Origin: Rhizophagus sp. LPA8_4_AMF
Taxonomy: Eukaryota > Glomeromycota > Glomeromycetes > Glomerales > Glomeraceae
DNA length: 31,385 nt
Assembly (NCBI GenBank): GCA_021464525.1
Contig: JADRCO010000535.1
Coordinates: 1-31,385, forward strand
Direction: 5' to 3'
Numbering within the stretch: position 1 is the first letter of the stretch; each line of letters starts with the position of its first letter. The notes beneath the pieces are model-generated. The model saw only the letters and a program-made list of their open reading frames with translations, did no database searches and was not told the DNA's origin. Positions 10,219-20,596 of this stretch are shown here, piece after piece. Made by a program: the position numbers and the translations under genes.

Positions 10219-11718
10219 ATGACAACCCAATTTTTTTCGCAATTATCGCAAAATTTCACTGAAATTTTAGATGATGATGAATATTATGATGTTACAATTG
10301 AAGTCGGACAAGATCCTAAAGTGAAAATATTTCGGTCACATATGGTTATTTTAAATTATCGTTCAGCTTATTTTCGTAAAAATTTATTTAAAAATAAAAA
10401 GAATTCCGATGATACCTTGACTCATATAAAATTACCAAATATTTTTCCCGATATTTTTCAAATTATTTTAAAGTAAGTTGTTTTCGATAGCGAAAAATTA
10501 GTTCTTTACGATTAAAATTTTCTATAATTTAATAATTTAATACGATTAAATTCTTTTAGATATATGTATGGCGGAATTCTTTCCTTTGATGAAATTGAAC
10601 TTTCAGATATTGTTCATTTGTTGGTTGCAGCAGAAAACTTAAAATTGCAAGAAATAGTTAATTATCTACAATTATATTTAATTGAAAATAAATCATCATG
10701 GATGGAAGAAAATTTTACTTTCATTCATAATACAAGTTTTCAACATGATTCCCTTACTGAACTACAAAAATTTTGCACAGATATAATGACAAACTATCCT
10801 GAAAAAATATTTAATTCACTTGATTTCACTTCTATTCCAGAAAAATCATTAATTTCTTTAATTGAACAAGATTATTTAAAAATGGAAGAAATTGATGTTT
10901 GGGATCATGTATTAAAATGGGCGCTTGCACAAAATCCTTCTTTGCTTCCTGATCCAGAAGAATGGTCTGATGACGATTTCAAATTAATGGAAAATTCTAT
11001 ACAAAAATGTTTACCTTTCGTTAGATTTTTTCAATTATCATCGAAAGAATTCTTGAATAAAGTGGTTCCTTATCAAAAACTTTTGAATCCTCAACTTTAT
11101 AAAGATTTAATGAGTTATCATTTGGATGGTAATAATAAGATCATTTCAACAATTCAACCGGCTAGGGGCTTTAATATTGATTCAAAATTAATTACAAATA
11201 AAACTGCATTATATATTGCAAGTTGGATTGATAAAAAAGAGAACGAACATCCTGTTTATGGATTTACACCTTATAATTCTTTTGATAATCCTTATGAATT
11301 TAAATTACTGTTACGTGGAAGTCATGATGGATTTTCTCCTGAAAGTTTTCATAGGCTTTGTGATAATAAGCCTAAAACTGTATCAGTTGTTAAAGTGAAA
11401 GAAACCGAAGAAATTCTTGGAGGTTATAATCCTCTTATATGGGAATCTTGTAATCATAAATTTTCACAAACTAATGATAGTTTTACATTTTCCTTTACGT
11501 CTACAAACCTTCTCAAAGATACCATTTTAAGTAGAGTAAAGAATTCAGATTATGCGTTTGCGTCTAATAAGGAGTCTTGTTTATGCTTTTTTAATAACCT
11601 CATTGTAACGGGTTCTAAAGGTTATTGTGGTAAGCTAAACTACGAAAAAGTTATAAGATCTGAAGAGGGTGATTTTGACTTGGAAGATTATGAAGTATTT
11701 CAAATTGTGAAAAGATAA
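10219..11718 (+). CDS. BTB/POZ-BACK-TLDc domain protein, copy 1 (470 aa)
   Basis: Two exons, 10219-10472 and 10560-11718, with an 87-bp intron (donor GTAAGT, acceptor CTTTTAG). Splicing restores an AAA codon and the family phrase LKYMYGG. The BTB domain lies at residues about 14-130 (DDDEYYDVTIEVG, then FRSHMVILNYRSAYFRKNL). A BACK-like helical region follows at about 145-255 (SLISLIEQDYLKMEEIDVWD) and a TLDc domain at about 293-470 (YEFKLLLRGSHDGFS, EILGGYNPLIWES, C-terminal DYEVFQIVK). BTB-BACK proteins often act as CUL3 ligase adaptors; TLDc domains are linked to oxidative-stress protection and V-ATPase binding in other eukaryotes, so the exact role here is open. The Gly-Pro-x-Phe-Gly-like TLDc motif near the C terminus is degenerate (SCLCFFNNL). 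It is first in a tandem array of four. AATAAA lies at 11783-11788. Confidence 0.9.
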
Positions 11719-12216
11719 ATTATGAGATTAATATTATAATTTTGGCCATGCACTTATATATAGTTCAAATATTTACTATATAAATAAAATATCACAAGTC
11801 ATTGGATTAAAGATAAGTTTATTTCTCGGGAATTAATTTTATGGTCGACAGAGAAATAGGTTTCAGTTATTGTAGTTCGTATCTCACGTCATTTTCGGTG
11901 ATTTTTACTCATTGTGGGCATAAATCTCATTAGTATTTCACTGATTGAATTAGGTTACTTATAAAAAACGATTCATAATTTAAGAATTGTGACTTCCCTT
12001 AGTAATTCCTTTTAAATCTTTAGCTAAATCTTTGTGTACTGCACTTTATGTAATAAATATCTTAATATTAAGTGCTGTACCATATGATAATTCTAAAGTA
12101 TTATACGGTAATTAAAAATTAATTTTGACTAAAAAAAAAATAGTTTCACAAGAATCGCCCACAACGTATAGCCCAAGATTATTAAAGAAAATCCTATAAA
12201 ATCCACTATTAAATAC
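11719..12216. other. Spacer between BTB-TLDc copies 1 and 2
   Basis: AT-rich DNA holding the 3' region of copy 1 and the distal promoter of copy 2. A CCTATAAAATCCACTATTAA stretch at about 12193 parallels the TATAAAAT word upstream of copy 1. No gene or relic was seen. Confidence 0.4.
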
Positions 12217-12268
12217 TGTGTTACATTTAGCCCAAAATTGTAAATTTGATGTATCACCGCATTTTTTG
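12217..12268 (+). promoter_or_regulatory. Upstream block of BTB-TLDc copy 2, paralogous to 10097-10146
   Basis: The words TGTGTTACAT, CCCAAAAT and GATGTATCACCGCATTTTTT occur in the same order as upstream of copy 1, about 55 bases before the ATG at 12322. This is retained sequence from the duplication and a candidate shared promoter core. Confidence 0.4.
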
Positions 12269-12321
12269 AATATAACCAGTCTTTAATCTTTCGTTGGGAA
12301 TTTTTTTTAAGAAAAATAATA

Positions 12322-13809
12322 ATGGCAACCCAATTTTTTTCACAATTATCACAAAATTTTATTGAAATTTTAAATGATGATAAATATTATGATGTTATAA
12401 TTGAGGTTGGACAAGATCCAGAAGTGAAAATATTTCGATCACATATGGTTATTTTAAATTATCGTTCAGTTCATTTTCGCAGAAATTTATCTACGACTAA
12501 AAAGAATAATGATGATAAATTAACTAATATTAAATTACCTAATATTTCACCCAATATATTTCAGATTATTTTAAAGTAAGTTGGTTTAAGAATATTTAAA
12601 CCTTCTAGAATTAAATTAATTTTACTTGGATGATTTTTTTTTAGATATATTTATGGTGGAATCCTTAATCTGGATGGAATTGATCCTATAAATGTAATCA
12701 ATTTATTAATTGCGGCTGAAAGTCTAAAATTACAAGAAATAGTTAATTATTTACAATCATATTTTGTTGAAAATGAAACTAATTGGGTGAAAGAACATTT
12801 TAATCTTATTTATAACAAAATTTTTCAACATAATTCTTTTATTGAGCTACAAAAATTTTGCACAGATATTATTTCTAAAAATGCTGAAAAATTATTTAAA
12901 TCACTTGATTTCACTTCTATTTCAGAAAAATCATTAATTTCTTTAATTAAACGAGATGATTTAAAAGTAGAAGAAATTGATATTTGGGATCATGTATTAA
13001 AATGGGGGCTTGCACAAAATCCTTCTTTGCTTCCTGACCCAGAAGAATGGTCTGATAACGATTTCAAATTAATGGAAAAGAGTTTACAAAAATGTTTACC
13101 TTTTATTAGATTTTTTTATCTATCATCAAAAGAATTCCTGAATAAAGTAGCTCCTTATCAAAAACTTTTGGATCCTCAACTTTATAAAGATTTAATGAAT
13201 TATTATTTGGATGGCGATAACAAGATCATTTCAACAATTCAATCGGCAAGAGGTTCAATTATTGATTCAAAATTAATTATAAGTAAAACTGCAGCATATA
13301 TTGCAAGTTGGATTGATAAAAAAGAGAATCAACATCCTATTTATAGGTTTAAACCTTATAGTTCTTTGGATAATCCTTATGAATTCAAACTATTATTACG
13401 TGGAAGCCGTGATGGATTTTCTCCTGAAAGTTTTCATAAACTTTGTGATAATAAGGCTAAAACTATAACAATTGCTAAAGTGAAAGGAACTAGTGAAATT
13501 CTTGGAGGGTACAACCCTCTAATATGGGAATCTAAGGATGTTTTTGAGTATTCGGAAACTAATGAGAGTTTTATATTTTCCTTTACACTCATGAACCTTA
13601 ATGATGTCATTTTAAGTAGAGTAAAAAATCATCATAAAGCATTTTCATCCAATGTGGAATTTTGCCCATGTTTTGGTGATGACTTTTGTATTGGGGCCGA
13701 TGCGGTTGGATATTGTGATAAACTGAATTATGAAAAAGGTTTGAGACCCGAAAAAGGGTTTTTTGACCTAGAAGAATATGAAGTATTTCAAATTATTAAA
13801 AATGTTTAA
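12322..13809 (+). CDS. BTB/POZ-BACK-TLDc domain protein, copy 2 (472 aa)
   Basis: Exons 12322-12575 and 12645-13809 with a 69-bp intron (donor GTAAGT, acceptor TTTTTTTTAG). The first exon is exactly as long as in the other copies (254 nt) and the junction again reads LKYIYGG. A GTG at 12787 is an internal codon, not a start. The domain order is BTB (residues about 14-130, with YYDVIIEVGQDPEVKIFRSH), a BACK-like region (IDIWDHVLKWGLAQNP) and a C-terminal TLDc domain (YEFKLLLRGSRDGFSPESFH, EILGGYNPLIWES). The C-terminal motif reads CPCFGDDF, closer to the usual TLDc pattern than copy 1. It is very similar to copy 1 throughout, indicating fairly recent duplication. No targeting signal is present. 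A possible AATAAA lies at 13910-13915. Confidence 0.9.
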
Positions 13810-14160
13810 TGTTTATAAAAAGTAAGGAATAATTACAAGAATGTGGAGAAATAAGATTTTGTAGTAGATAAATTAGGCAGTAGCAATTAGATGGTTTTGT
13901 AATCACACTAATAAATTTTCATTTATTCCAATAATTATTTCTCTGCATGGGTGGAGCTATTGGTAAGCTATTTAAAATACAATAATTATGAACAGATAGC
14001 AAACTTATTTTTTTTTTGTATAATAGAAATAAAGGAATTATGAGGACTTTACTTGCTAAGCAACAAAGCAACATGGATTGGATATTTGTCCTATTTAATC
14101 AATAGAATCACCGATAAGGAATTCCTCATAAATATAAAGACCTTGTAATACTCATATCTT
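13810..14160. other. Spacer between BTB-TLDc copy 2 and the decayed copy
   Basis: AT-rich sequence with no open frame of note. The start of the decayed BTB exon should lie toward its right end, but no convincing similarity is visible before about 14161. Confidence 0.35.
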
Positions 14161-15245
14161 AGAAATTTATTATGATAAAATGAATTCTGAACGGATTTAA
14201 TACATATTAAATTACCCACAATTATCCAAATATCTTTTAAATCATAATTACTTAAGGAAAAGAACAACCGTGTTTTTTTTTAACTAATTTTAATGACTTA
14301 ATAAATATATTTATGGTGGCATCCTTACTTGGATAGAATCGAATCTCAGATATAATTGATTTATTGATTACCGCAGAGAACCTAAAATTGCAGGAAATAT
14401 TTCATTATTTGCAATCGTATTTTAATAATTAAAAATGAAACAAATTGAATGGAAGAATATTTACTCTTATTCATAATACAAGTTTTCAACATGATTTTCT
14501 TATTGAGCTTCAATATCCTGAAAATTTGTTTAAGTCATTCGATTTTACCTATTCCAGAAAAAATCTTTAATTTCTTTAATGATTAAACGAGATTATTAAA
14601 AATGAAAGAAATTGATATTAGGGACACATATTGAAACGAGGACTATACGAGGTCCTACATTATTTCCAAACCTATCATTGGACAATGATAATTTCAAAAT
14701 TAATAGAAAATCATATGCAAAAATGTTTACCTTATTAAATTTCATCAAAAAATTCATGAAAAAGTTTGACCTTATAAAAGGCTTTTAGAAATCTCAACTT
14801 TATGAAGATTAGATAAATTGTTATGTTGATAGTGATGATAAAAAATATTTCAACAATTTACAACAAACCAATTAACAATCCAACAAAGGGTTTTGAAGAG
14901 TACGAACATCCAATTTGTGGTTTATACCTTAAATAATCCTTACGAATTTAAATTATTATAACATGGAAGCAGTGATATCGAAACTTTTCATAAACTTTGC
15001 GATATCAATCCTAAAATCTTCACAATGGTTAAAATGAAAGAAACTAATAAAATCATTAGAGGGTATGACCCACTTAATATACTATTTATAGGGTCAAATT
15101 ATTCATAGTTTTATATTTTCCTTTACATTTATATGAATCTTAAATATCTAATATTCGAGTTATGCGATTAAAAAACCATAAAGATATGGACCACAATTTT
15201 TTATGATGGTACAAGACTATATGCTCTGTGAAAAACTAGTATCAT
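14161..15245 (+). pseudogene. Decayed BTB-TLDc gene copy (copy 3)
   Basis: Similarity to copies 1, 2 and 4 can be followed in order. The end of exon 1 lies at 14161-14252 (HIKLP-type words, with stops and the donor lost). Exon 2 begins at 14306 with YIYGG, without a usable AG acceptor. Then come BACK pieces (around 14455-14760) and TLDc pieces (around 14935-15130, including NNPYEFKLL and a Gly-Tyr-Asp-Pro remnant of the GGYNP motif). Many frameshifts, in-frame stops and small deletions interrupt it; for example one base is lost soon after YIYGG, and the stretch that encodes FCTDI in its neighbours is missing. The first two-thirds of the BTB exon is absent or unrecognisable. It cannot encode the full protein. 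It shows loss as well as gain within this array. Confidence 0.85.
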
Positions 15246-15569
15246 TATATTTTATGTCGCTAATGTCTAATTAATTGAAAATTTTCTTTCATTTCTCATA
15301 TCTAGACGAATTTATCTAAGTTACATTTTGTTTTTTTTTACGTTAATAAATGCAATCATCAAATTTAGAGTGATCAAACGTGACACTATCACAAACTTTC
15401 AATCTTTCATATGCACTAATACTATCACGTGAGTTTTCCTTATATTGGATATCATCACATGGCCATCAATTTAATTTAATTTCATTTAAACATTATTTGT
15501 TTATTTACGGTACGTACAGTAATTCTCTTCTCCGAAATTTTGGTTTATTAAAATTTTTCAACCGACATA
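15246..15569. other. Upstream region of BTB-TLDc copy 4
   Basis: Contains GTGACACTATCACAAAC at about 15380, which faintly recalls the GTGACACTGCA word upstream of copy 1. Otherwise the promoter differs from copies 1 and 2. The open frame at 15380-15625 overlaps the true start in another frame and is not a gene. Confidence 0.3.
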
Positions 15570-17067
15570 ATGACAATCCAATTTTTTTCTCAATTATCAC
15601 AAAATTTTATAAATATTTTAGATGATGATGAATATTATGACATTACTATTGAAGTTGGAAGGGACCCTGTAGTGAAAATATTTAGAGCACATATGATTAT
15701 TTTAAATTATCGTTCAGCTTATTTTCGAAGAAATTTATCTACAAATAGAAACAATTTCAATGGTAATTTGGCTCATATTAAATTATCGGATATCTCACCT
15801 AATATATTTCAAATTATTTTAAAGTAGGTTCTTTAACGAGTTAATTTTGTTTTAACTTATATAACTAATCAATTTAATATAATTGAATTTTTTTAAAAGG
15901 TATATTTATGGTGGAATTCTTACCTTGGATAATATTAATACCTTGGAGATAATTGATGTGTTAATTGCCTCCGAGATTCTTAAATTACAAGAAATAGTCA
16001 ATTATCTACAATCATATTTGATTAAAAACAAATCTAATTGGATGCAAGAAAATTTTACTCTTATTCATAATTCAATTTTTCAATATGCTTCTTTCATTGA
16101 ACTTCAAAATTTTTTCACAGATTTTATGTCAAATTATCCTGAGAAAATATTTAATTCGTTTAATTTTACTTCTATTCAAGAAAAAACTTTAATCACTTTA
16201 ATTAAACGCGATGATTTAAAGATGGAAGAAATTGATATTTGGGATCACGTATTAAAATGGGGACTTGCACAAAATCCTACATTACTTCCAGAACCTGAAA
16301 CTTGGTCGGTTAATGATTTTAAATCAATGGAAATTACTTTACAAAAATGTTTGCCATTTGTTAGATTTTTTCAATTATCATCAAAAGAATTCTTGAAAAA
16401 AGTGGTACCTTATCAAAAACTTTTAAAACCTCAACTTTATAATGATTTAATGAGTTATTATCTGGATGGCGATAGTCAGATAATTTCAACAATATTACCA
16501 ACAAGAATTTTAAAGGATTCAAAATTAATTACAAATAAAATTGTATCATATATTGCAAGTTGGATAGATAAAAAAGAGAACGATCATCCTACTCATGGTT
16601 TTACGCCTTATAATTTTTCTAATAATCCATACGAATTTAAATTATTATTACGTGGAAGTCGTGATGGATTCTATACTAAAAACTTTCTTGAACTGTGTGG
16701 TAATAAATTAAATACAGTGATTATAACTAAAGTGAAAGGAACAAACGAAATTCTTGGAGGATATAATCCTAAAACATGGGAACCTGATGTTTCTCATAAT
16801 ACAAGGAATAGTTTTATATTTTTTATCCCGTTAAACAATCTCAAAAACGTTATTTTAAGTAGAATAGTAAATTCCGAATGTGCAATTTCATTCTCTAATG
16901 AATATGGTCCACGTTTTGGTAATGATCTATTATTTTATCTCAAAGAAATTATGGGGAGTATTTCCGGTTATTGTCAAAATATTAATTACGAGAAAATTAT
17001 AAGATCCGAGAAAGGTTATTTTGAAATAGAAGAATATGAAGTATTTCAAATTATTAAAAAAGATTAA
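15570..17067 (+). CDS. BTB/POZ-BACK-TLDc domain protein, copy 4 (473 aa)
   Basis: Exons 15570-15823 and 15900-17067 with a 76-bp intron. The donor is GTAGGT, slightly weaker than in copies 1 and 2, and the acceptor is TTTAAAAG. Splicing gives AAG followed by YIYGG. Without splicing, translation ends at a TAG exactly at the junction. BTB lies at residues about 14-130 (EYYDITIEVGRDPVVKIFRAH), a BACK-like region follows (KMEEIDIWDHVLKWGLAQNP), and the TLDc domain occupies the last 180 residues (YEFKLLLRGSRDGFYTKNF, EILGGYNPKTWEP). It keeps the best version of the late TLDc motif in the array (GPRFGNDL). It is more diverged from copies 1 and 2 than they are from each other. It is likely a cytosolic or nuclear adaptor or stress protein; the partner is unknown. 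Confidence 0.89.
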
Positions 17068-17576
17068 ATTAATTAGTTAAGATATGTGTGCGAGTAATAT
17101 GAATGTTTAATGTCTTAATTGGGAATAATAATCATAATAATCAATTGGAAATTTGGAACGGCTATAGTTCGTAAATAGAAATATAGGTGAAATCATTTTT
17201 GGATAGTGTAGCGATAGCGTGCTGTTTTGTTTTTATTATATGTTTATAAAGAATACAATTTTAAATTTTTTTGATTTCACATTCGAGAAAATTAATTATT
17301 TTATTTATTGTTAGATATTATGAAAGATTGTTGTCAACATTTGATCAAAAAAATTTATATGTTATAAGAAATGTTAATTAGAAAGGATGGAATTCGTATT
17401 TAGTTATTTCGATATTTTATAATGTAATGTCATAAAAGAGTTTTATTAATGATCTGACGGCTGATATTATATAGAAAATAGCTAATAGGCTACCTCTACT
17501 AATTACTAAATTTTAAAATTTCGAGGTTTACTTGCCATGTTGTTATCGAGATCTTAGCTTCATTCTTCGTTAACAC
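17068..17576. other. Intergenic region downstream of the BTB-TLDc array
   Basis: AT-rich with no open frame, relic or repeat that I can support. Confidence 0.4.
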
Positions 17577-17915
17577 TAGGTGAGTCGCTCAGCAGTTCGC
17601 TCACACCCTGAACCGAACCAGGTGAACCGCAGTTCAGTTCAATCAAATAACAAAGCGATCCATGAATTTAGGGATGAGAAAAGTTCGCAGTTGAACGGTT
17701 CGGATGGGTTCGTTCCTGTTCGGTTCGGTACTTTCGGTTCCGATCGGTTCTGATAAATTTTTGATATGACCCGACAGTTCTGGACCGATCTGATCAAATC
17801 GTATTACGGAGCCATAATGGAACCGGAACCGGCTCATCCAATTCGAACCGGCTCAATTCGGTTCGCCCAATAGCATCGGTTCAGAATCGGAGCGGACTGA
17901 GTGAGCCGGTTATCT
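17577..17915. mobile_element. CGGTTC-rich foldback, MITE-like
   Basis: A sharply more GC-rich island packed with CGGTTC/GAACCG words in both orientations. The left edge (about 17577-17625) and the reverse complement of the right edge (about 17868-17915) align imperfectly: both read GCTCA, then CAGTYCGCTC, then CTGAACCGA. This is an imperfect terminal inverted repeat of about 30-40 bp on an element of roughly 340 bp. No target duplication could be fixed. The minus-strand open frame across it (17837-17643) consists of repeats of the motif and is not a gene. Confidence 0.5.
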
Positions 17916-18770
17916 ATAATCGAATAAATCACGTGATATCTTTTATCTACTGTGGATTTTGTAAAATTATAGCGTCAAGGTCTCCCTGGATTAAATTTCT
18001 TTATTCAATTTTTTGAAGAATTATAAATATAACATTTATGATAGGAGAGGAAGCTGTAAAGAAATAGCATTTTTAAAGAGATCATCAAACTTCACGATTC
18101 AATGATATTTTGAACCACCATGTAAAAAATTATAATTGATTTTTAGAATTTATAACGTACAATACAAAGAGATGAATGATTGAATACTTTATATTTTCAC
18201 CAAATTCTTTAATTATAATAAAAAAAACTCGAAAGTTTTATAACAAATGCATTTGTTGAAAACTGTAAAGAACGAGCTTCATTTTGAAATTTTTTCGTTA
18301 ATGGTGATATTGTATTAGCAAAAAATTATAGTAGGAAATTTGTTTCAAAAAGAAATTTGGTTTAAAATTTATAATTAAAACGTTAAGTGCTTTTGAACTT
18401 ATAAATTTATATAAGTTCAATCTAAATGAAGATAAACCATTTCCAATAGATTTTAAAAATTTTGAAAGTAGCTTTAGTTAAAGCAAAGAGGATCTCGCGA
18501 TAAAAAAAAGTCAAGTTTTAAGGGTAAGAAATCTTGTTTTTCTTCTAAAAAAATTTACGCTCTTCATATTAAATCTTTCCAGAAAAAAATTTAAATTAGA
18601 TTTAATTTTATTTTCAATGAATTTACAAGCAGACATATATTGTAATGAAGAAATAGTGTATATTTTCTTGCTTCAAAACGATGTTATTCGATAAAATGTC
18701 TCCCGATTTATTATATTAATTTCAAAAGCTGATATTGCAGATGACGGTATTTGACCTTTGGATTTAAATC
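17916..18770. other. AT-rich spacer between two CGGTTC/CCGG-rich blocks
   Basis: No gene is visible. It may be the interior of a larger element bounded by the foldback on the left and the CCGG-rich direct repeats at 18771-18925 on the right, or simply intergenic DNA. There is no open frame longer than chance. Confidence 0.3.
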
Positions 18771-18925
18771 CAGGTTTTCTCCGATTCGAATTAAAATTCT
18801 AAAAAAACGAAGGAACCGGATATAATAAATCCGGCTATAACGAAGGTTCGGTTAATCCAAAGTAAACGAAGGAAACCGGATATATAATAGATCCAGATTT
18901 AAAAAATAAATCCGGTTCGAAACTC
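18771..18925. repeat. CCGGAT-rich direct repeats
   Basis: Two direct copies of AACGAAGGAAMCCGGATATA followed by an ATAATARATCC-like run lie at 18805-18834 and 18864-18896. An AACGAAGGTTCGG variant lies between them at 18839, and ATCCGGTTCGAAA follows near 18907. A palindromic GGATTTAAATCC precedes them near 18763. Base composition matches the foldback at 17577, suggesting related repetitive DNA. Confidence 0.4.
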
Positions 18926-20596
18926 TATTAACTGGTAAGCTTCATAACATTTATCACTTACGTCAGTTACGTGTTTGTTTAAGCATCAATATTTAAGTAA
19001 TTACTGTGACAACAATCGCTTTATATATTATTTGTTTATTTGTTTATAATATGCTTCTTTACTAAAAGCGCTAATTTTAATCTTTAAAATATTAGAGCAG
19101 ATAAGGATATTTCAAAAATTGCAAGATATTATTGAAATTTGTTTTCTTCATATCCTTAATTCAAATTAATGGGTAGTTTAATGGACAGCCTAAATTGAGG
19201 TATGTAAATATTCAATTGATACTTTTTGAAAATTAAGAAAAAAGGATTTTATCATCGGACATTTATATTACAGAAAGTATGCATGTCCTTTCGGATATTA
19301 TTCTCGAATTTCACAATCTTAGGCACCCATGGTATTTGTTACGTATATTAAAACTTCGTTCAGACAAATAATACATTACATGATTACATGCTTAAATGGA
19401 ATAAAACTTCGTCCTATCAAAGAGATAATCGATACAATGGTTCTTAGCAAAAATTTATCATTAGTTCAACAGGTAGAACTGGACGACTAAATAATAATGA
19501 GTAGAAAGAAATTCATGAGAAAAGTAATGTTACTTGTGAAAGTGTGAAAGTATGACACAACATTCCAGGAACAGTCGATGAACAATATATAACTTTATCT
19601 ACCATTTTGTATTCTTTGATTATACCTTATCTATTTTATCTTCAATTTTCAAAAAAAAAATAAATAAATTATTATGCAGCCTGCCGATCTTGGTAGACCG
19701 TTATTTTTGCAGTAAAAAGGGAGAGATTAAAATATTGGTTATAATACGTTAATTATTTAAATAATTAAGTTTTTTATATTAAAAACTGTTAAAATTAGGC
19801 ATGATCTTGAGTGACATGCATAATAATATAGTTATTGGATGAGAGAGTAAAAAATATCGGTTACCCGTAGGACATGTTACCCTCGTCCCTCCCAATTCAA
19901 GAACTATATATAAGTTCTTCTCAAGGAAATGAATTAGCCGGTTATGAAACCTGTCAAAATTTCTGTTCACCTGTCTATAAATCATTTTAAGAAATTAACA
20001 TGTGCGTGGTGATGTTAAGAATGAAGTGGAATAATTAAATTCAAAAAGCGTCGCACAAAGTTAGTTTCTATCTGATGCTGACTCTACTGAATCTACTAAC
20101 TCATATACTAAAAAACGATTATTTCCATTTTATTATGAATCACTAAATCATTTTCTTTATCAATACAAAAAATGTATTCAATATTATATATTTTATGATG
20201 CATAATTCCAGTCGGGTCTTAAATTTCAGTATGAATTATTATGATTTTTTTTTTTTGTAAATTTTCAATTGTTGTAGATCACTAATTTATTTGTCTCCTT
20301 AGGTAACTTAGGTAAAACTTAGGTAACCATTTCTTTACATGAACTCGGCCAACCATAGCGATACACTTTTTCGAAACACAGACTATGATTCATGCGCGTA
20401 TGCCCAATCGGAGAAGGAAACGCATTATTTTAGTTAGCTAAAAAAAAAAGAAATAAATAATGACGTAATAAATCGAATATATCCGTGTAACGTGGGCTTT
20501 TTACACAATTTTTTTTTAAATGTTTTCCCGATCATTTCCAATTTTTTTTTTTTTTTTTTTTTTTCGTCTTCACACAGCCCTTTTGATCGTATTAAA
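18926..20596. other. Intergenic region upstream of the F-box cluster
   Basis: No gene is visible. It contains a small repeat at about 20300-20328 in which AACTTAGGTAA-like words occur three times. A run of 23 T residues (20542-20564) lies just before the F-box start at 20597. Open frames on the minus strand near 19779-19985 and 20434-20634 are not convincing; the second owes its poly-Lys tract to the T run. Confidence 0.4.

Noticed and set aside
12787..12789. GTG as a start for BTB-TLDc copy 2
   Set aside because: It is an internal valine codon; exon 2 begins at 12645 and is continuous with the BTB exon after splicing.
15380..15625. 81-codon plus-strand open frame before BTB-TLDc copy 4
   Set aside because: It overlaps the true ATG at 15570 in another frame, starts at a non-ATG codon and has no motif.
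15883..15899. Alternative start of BTB-TLDc copy 4 inside its intron
   Set aside because: The frame extends upstream only through intron sequence and a TTG; splicing joins the BTB exon exactly as in copies 1 and 2.
17643..17837. Minus-strand frame with repeated Glu-Pro-Asn/Ile words
   Set aside because: It is produced by CGGTTC repeats of the foldback element.
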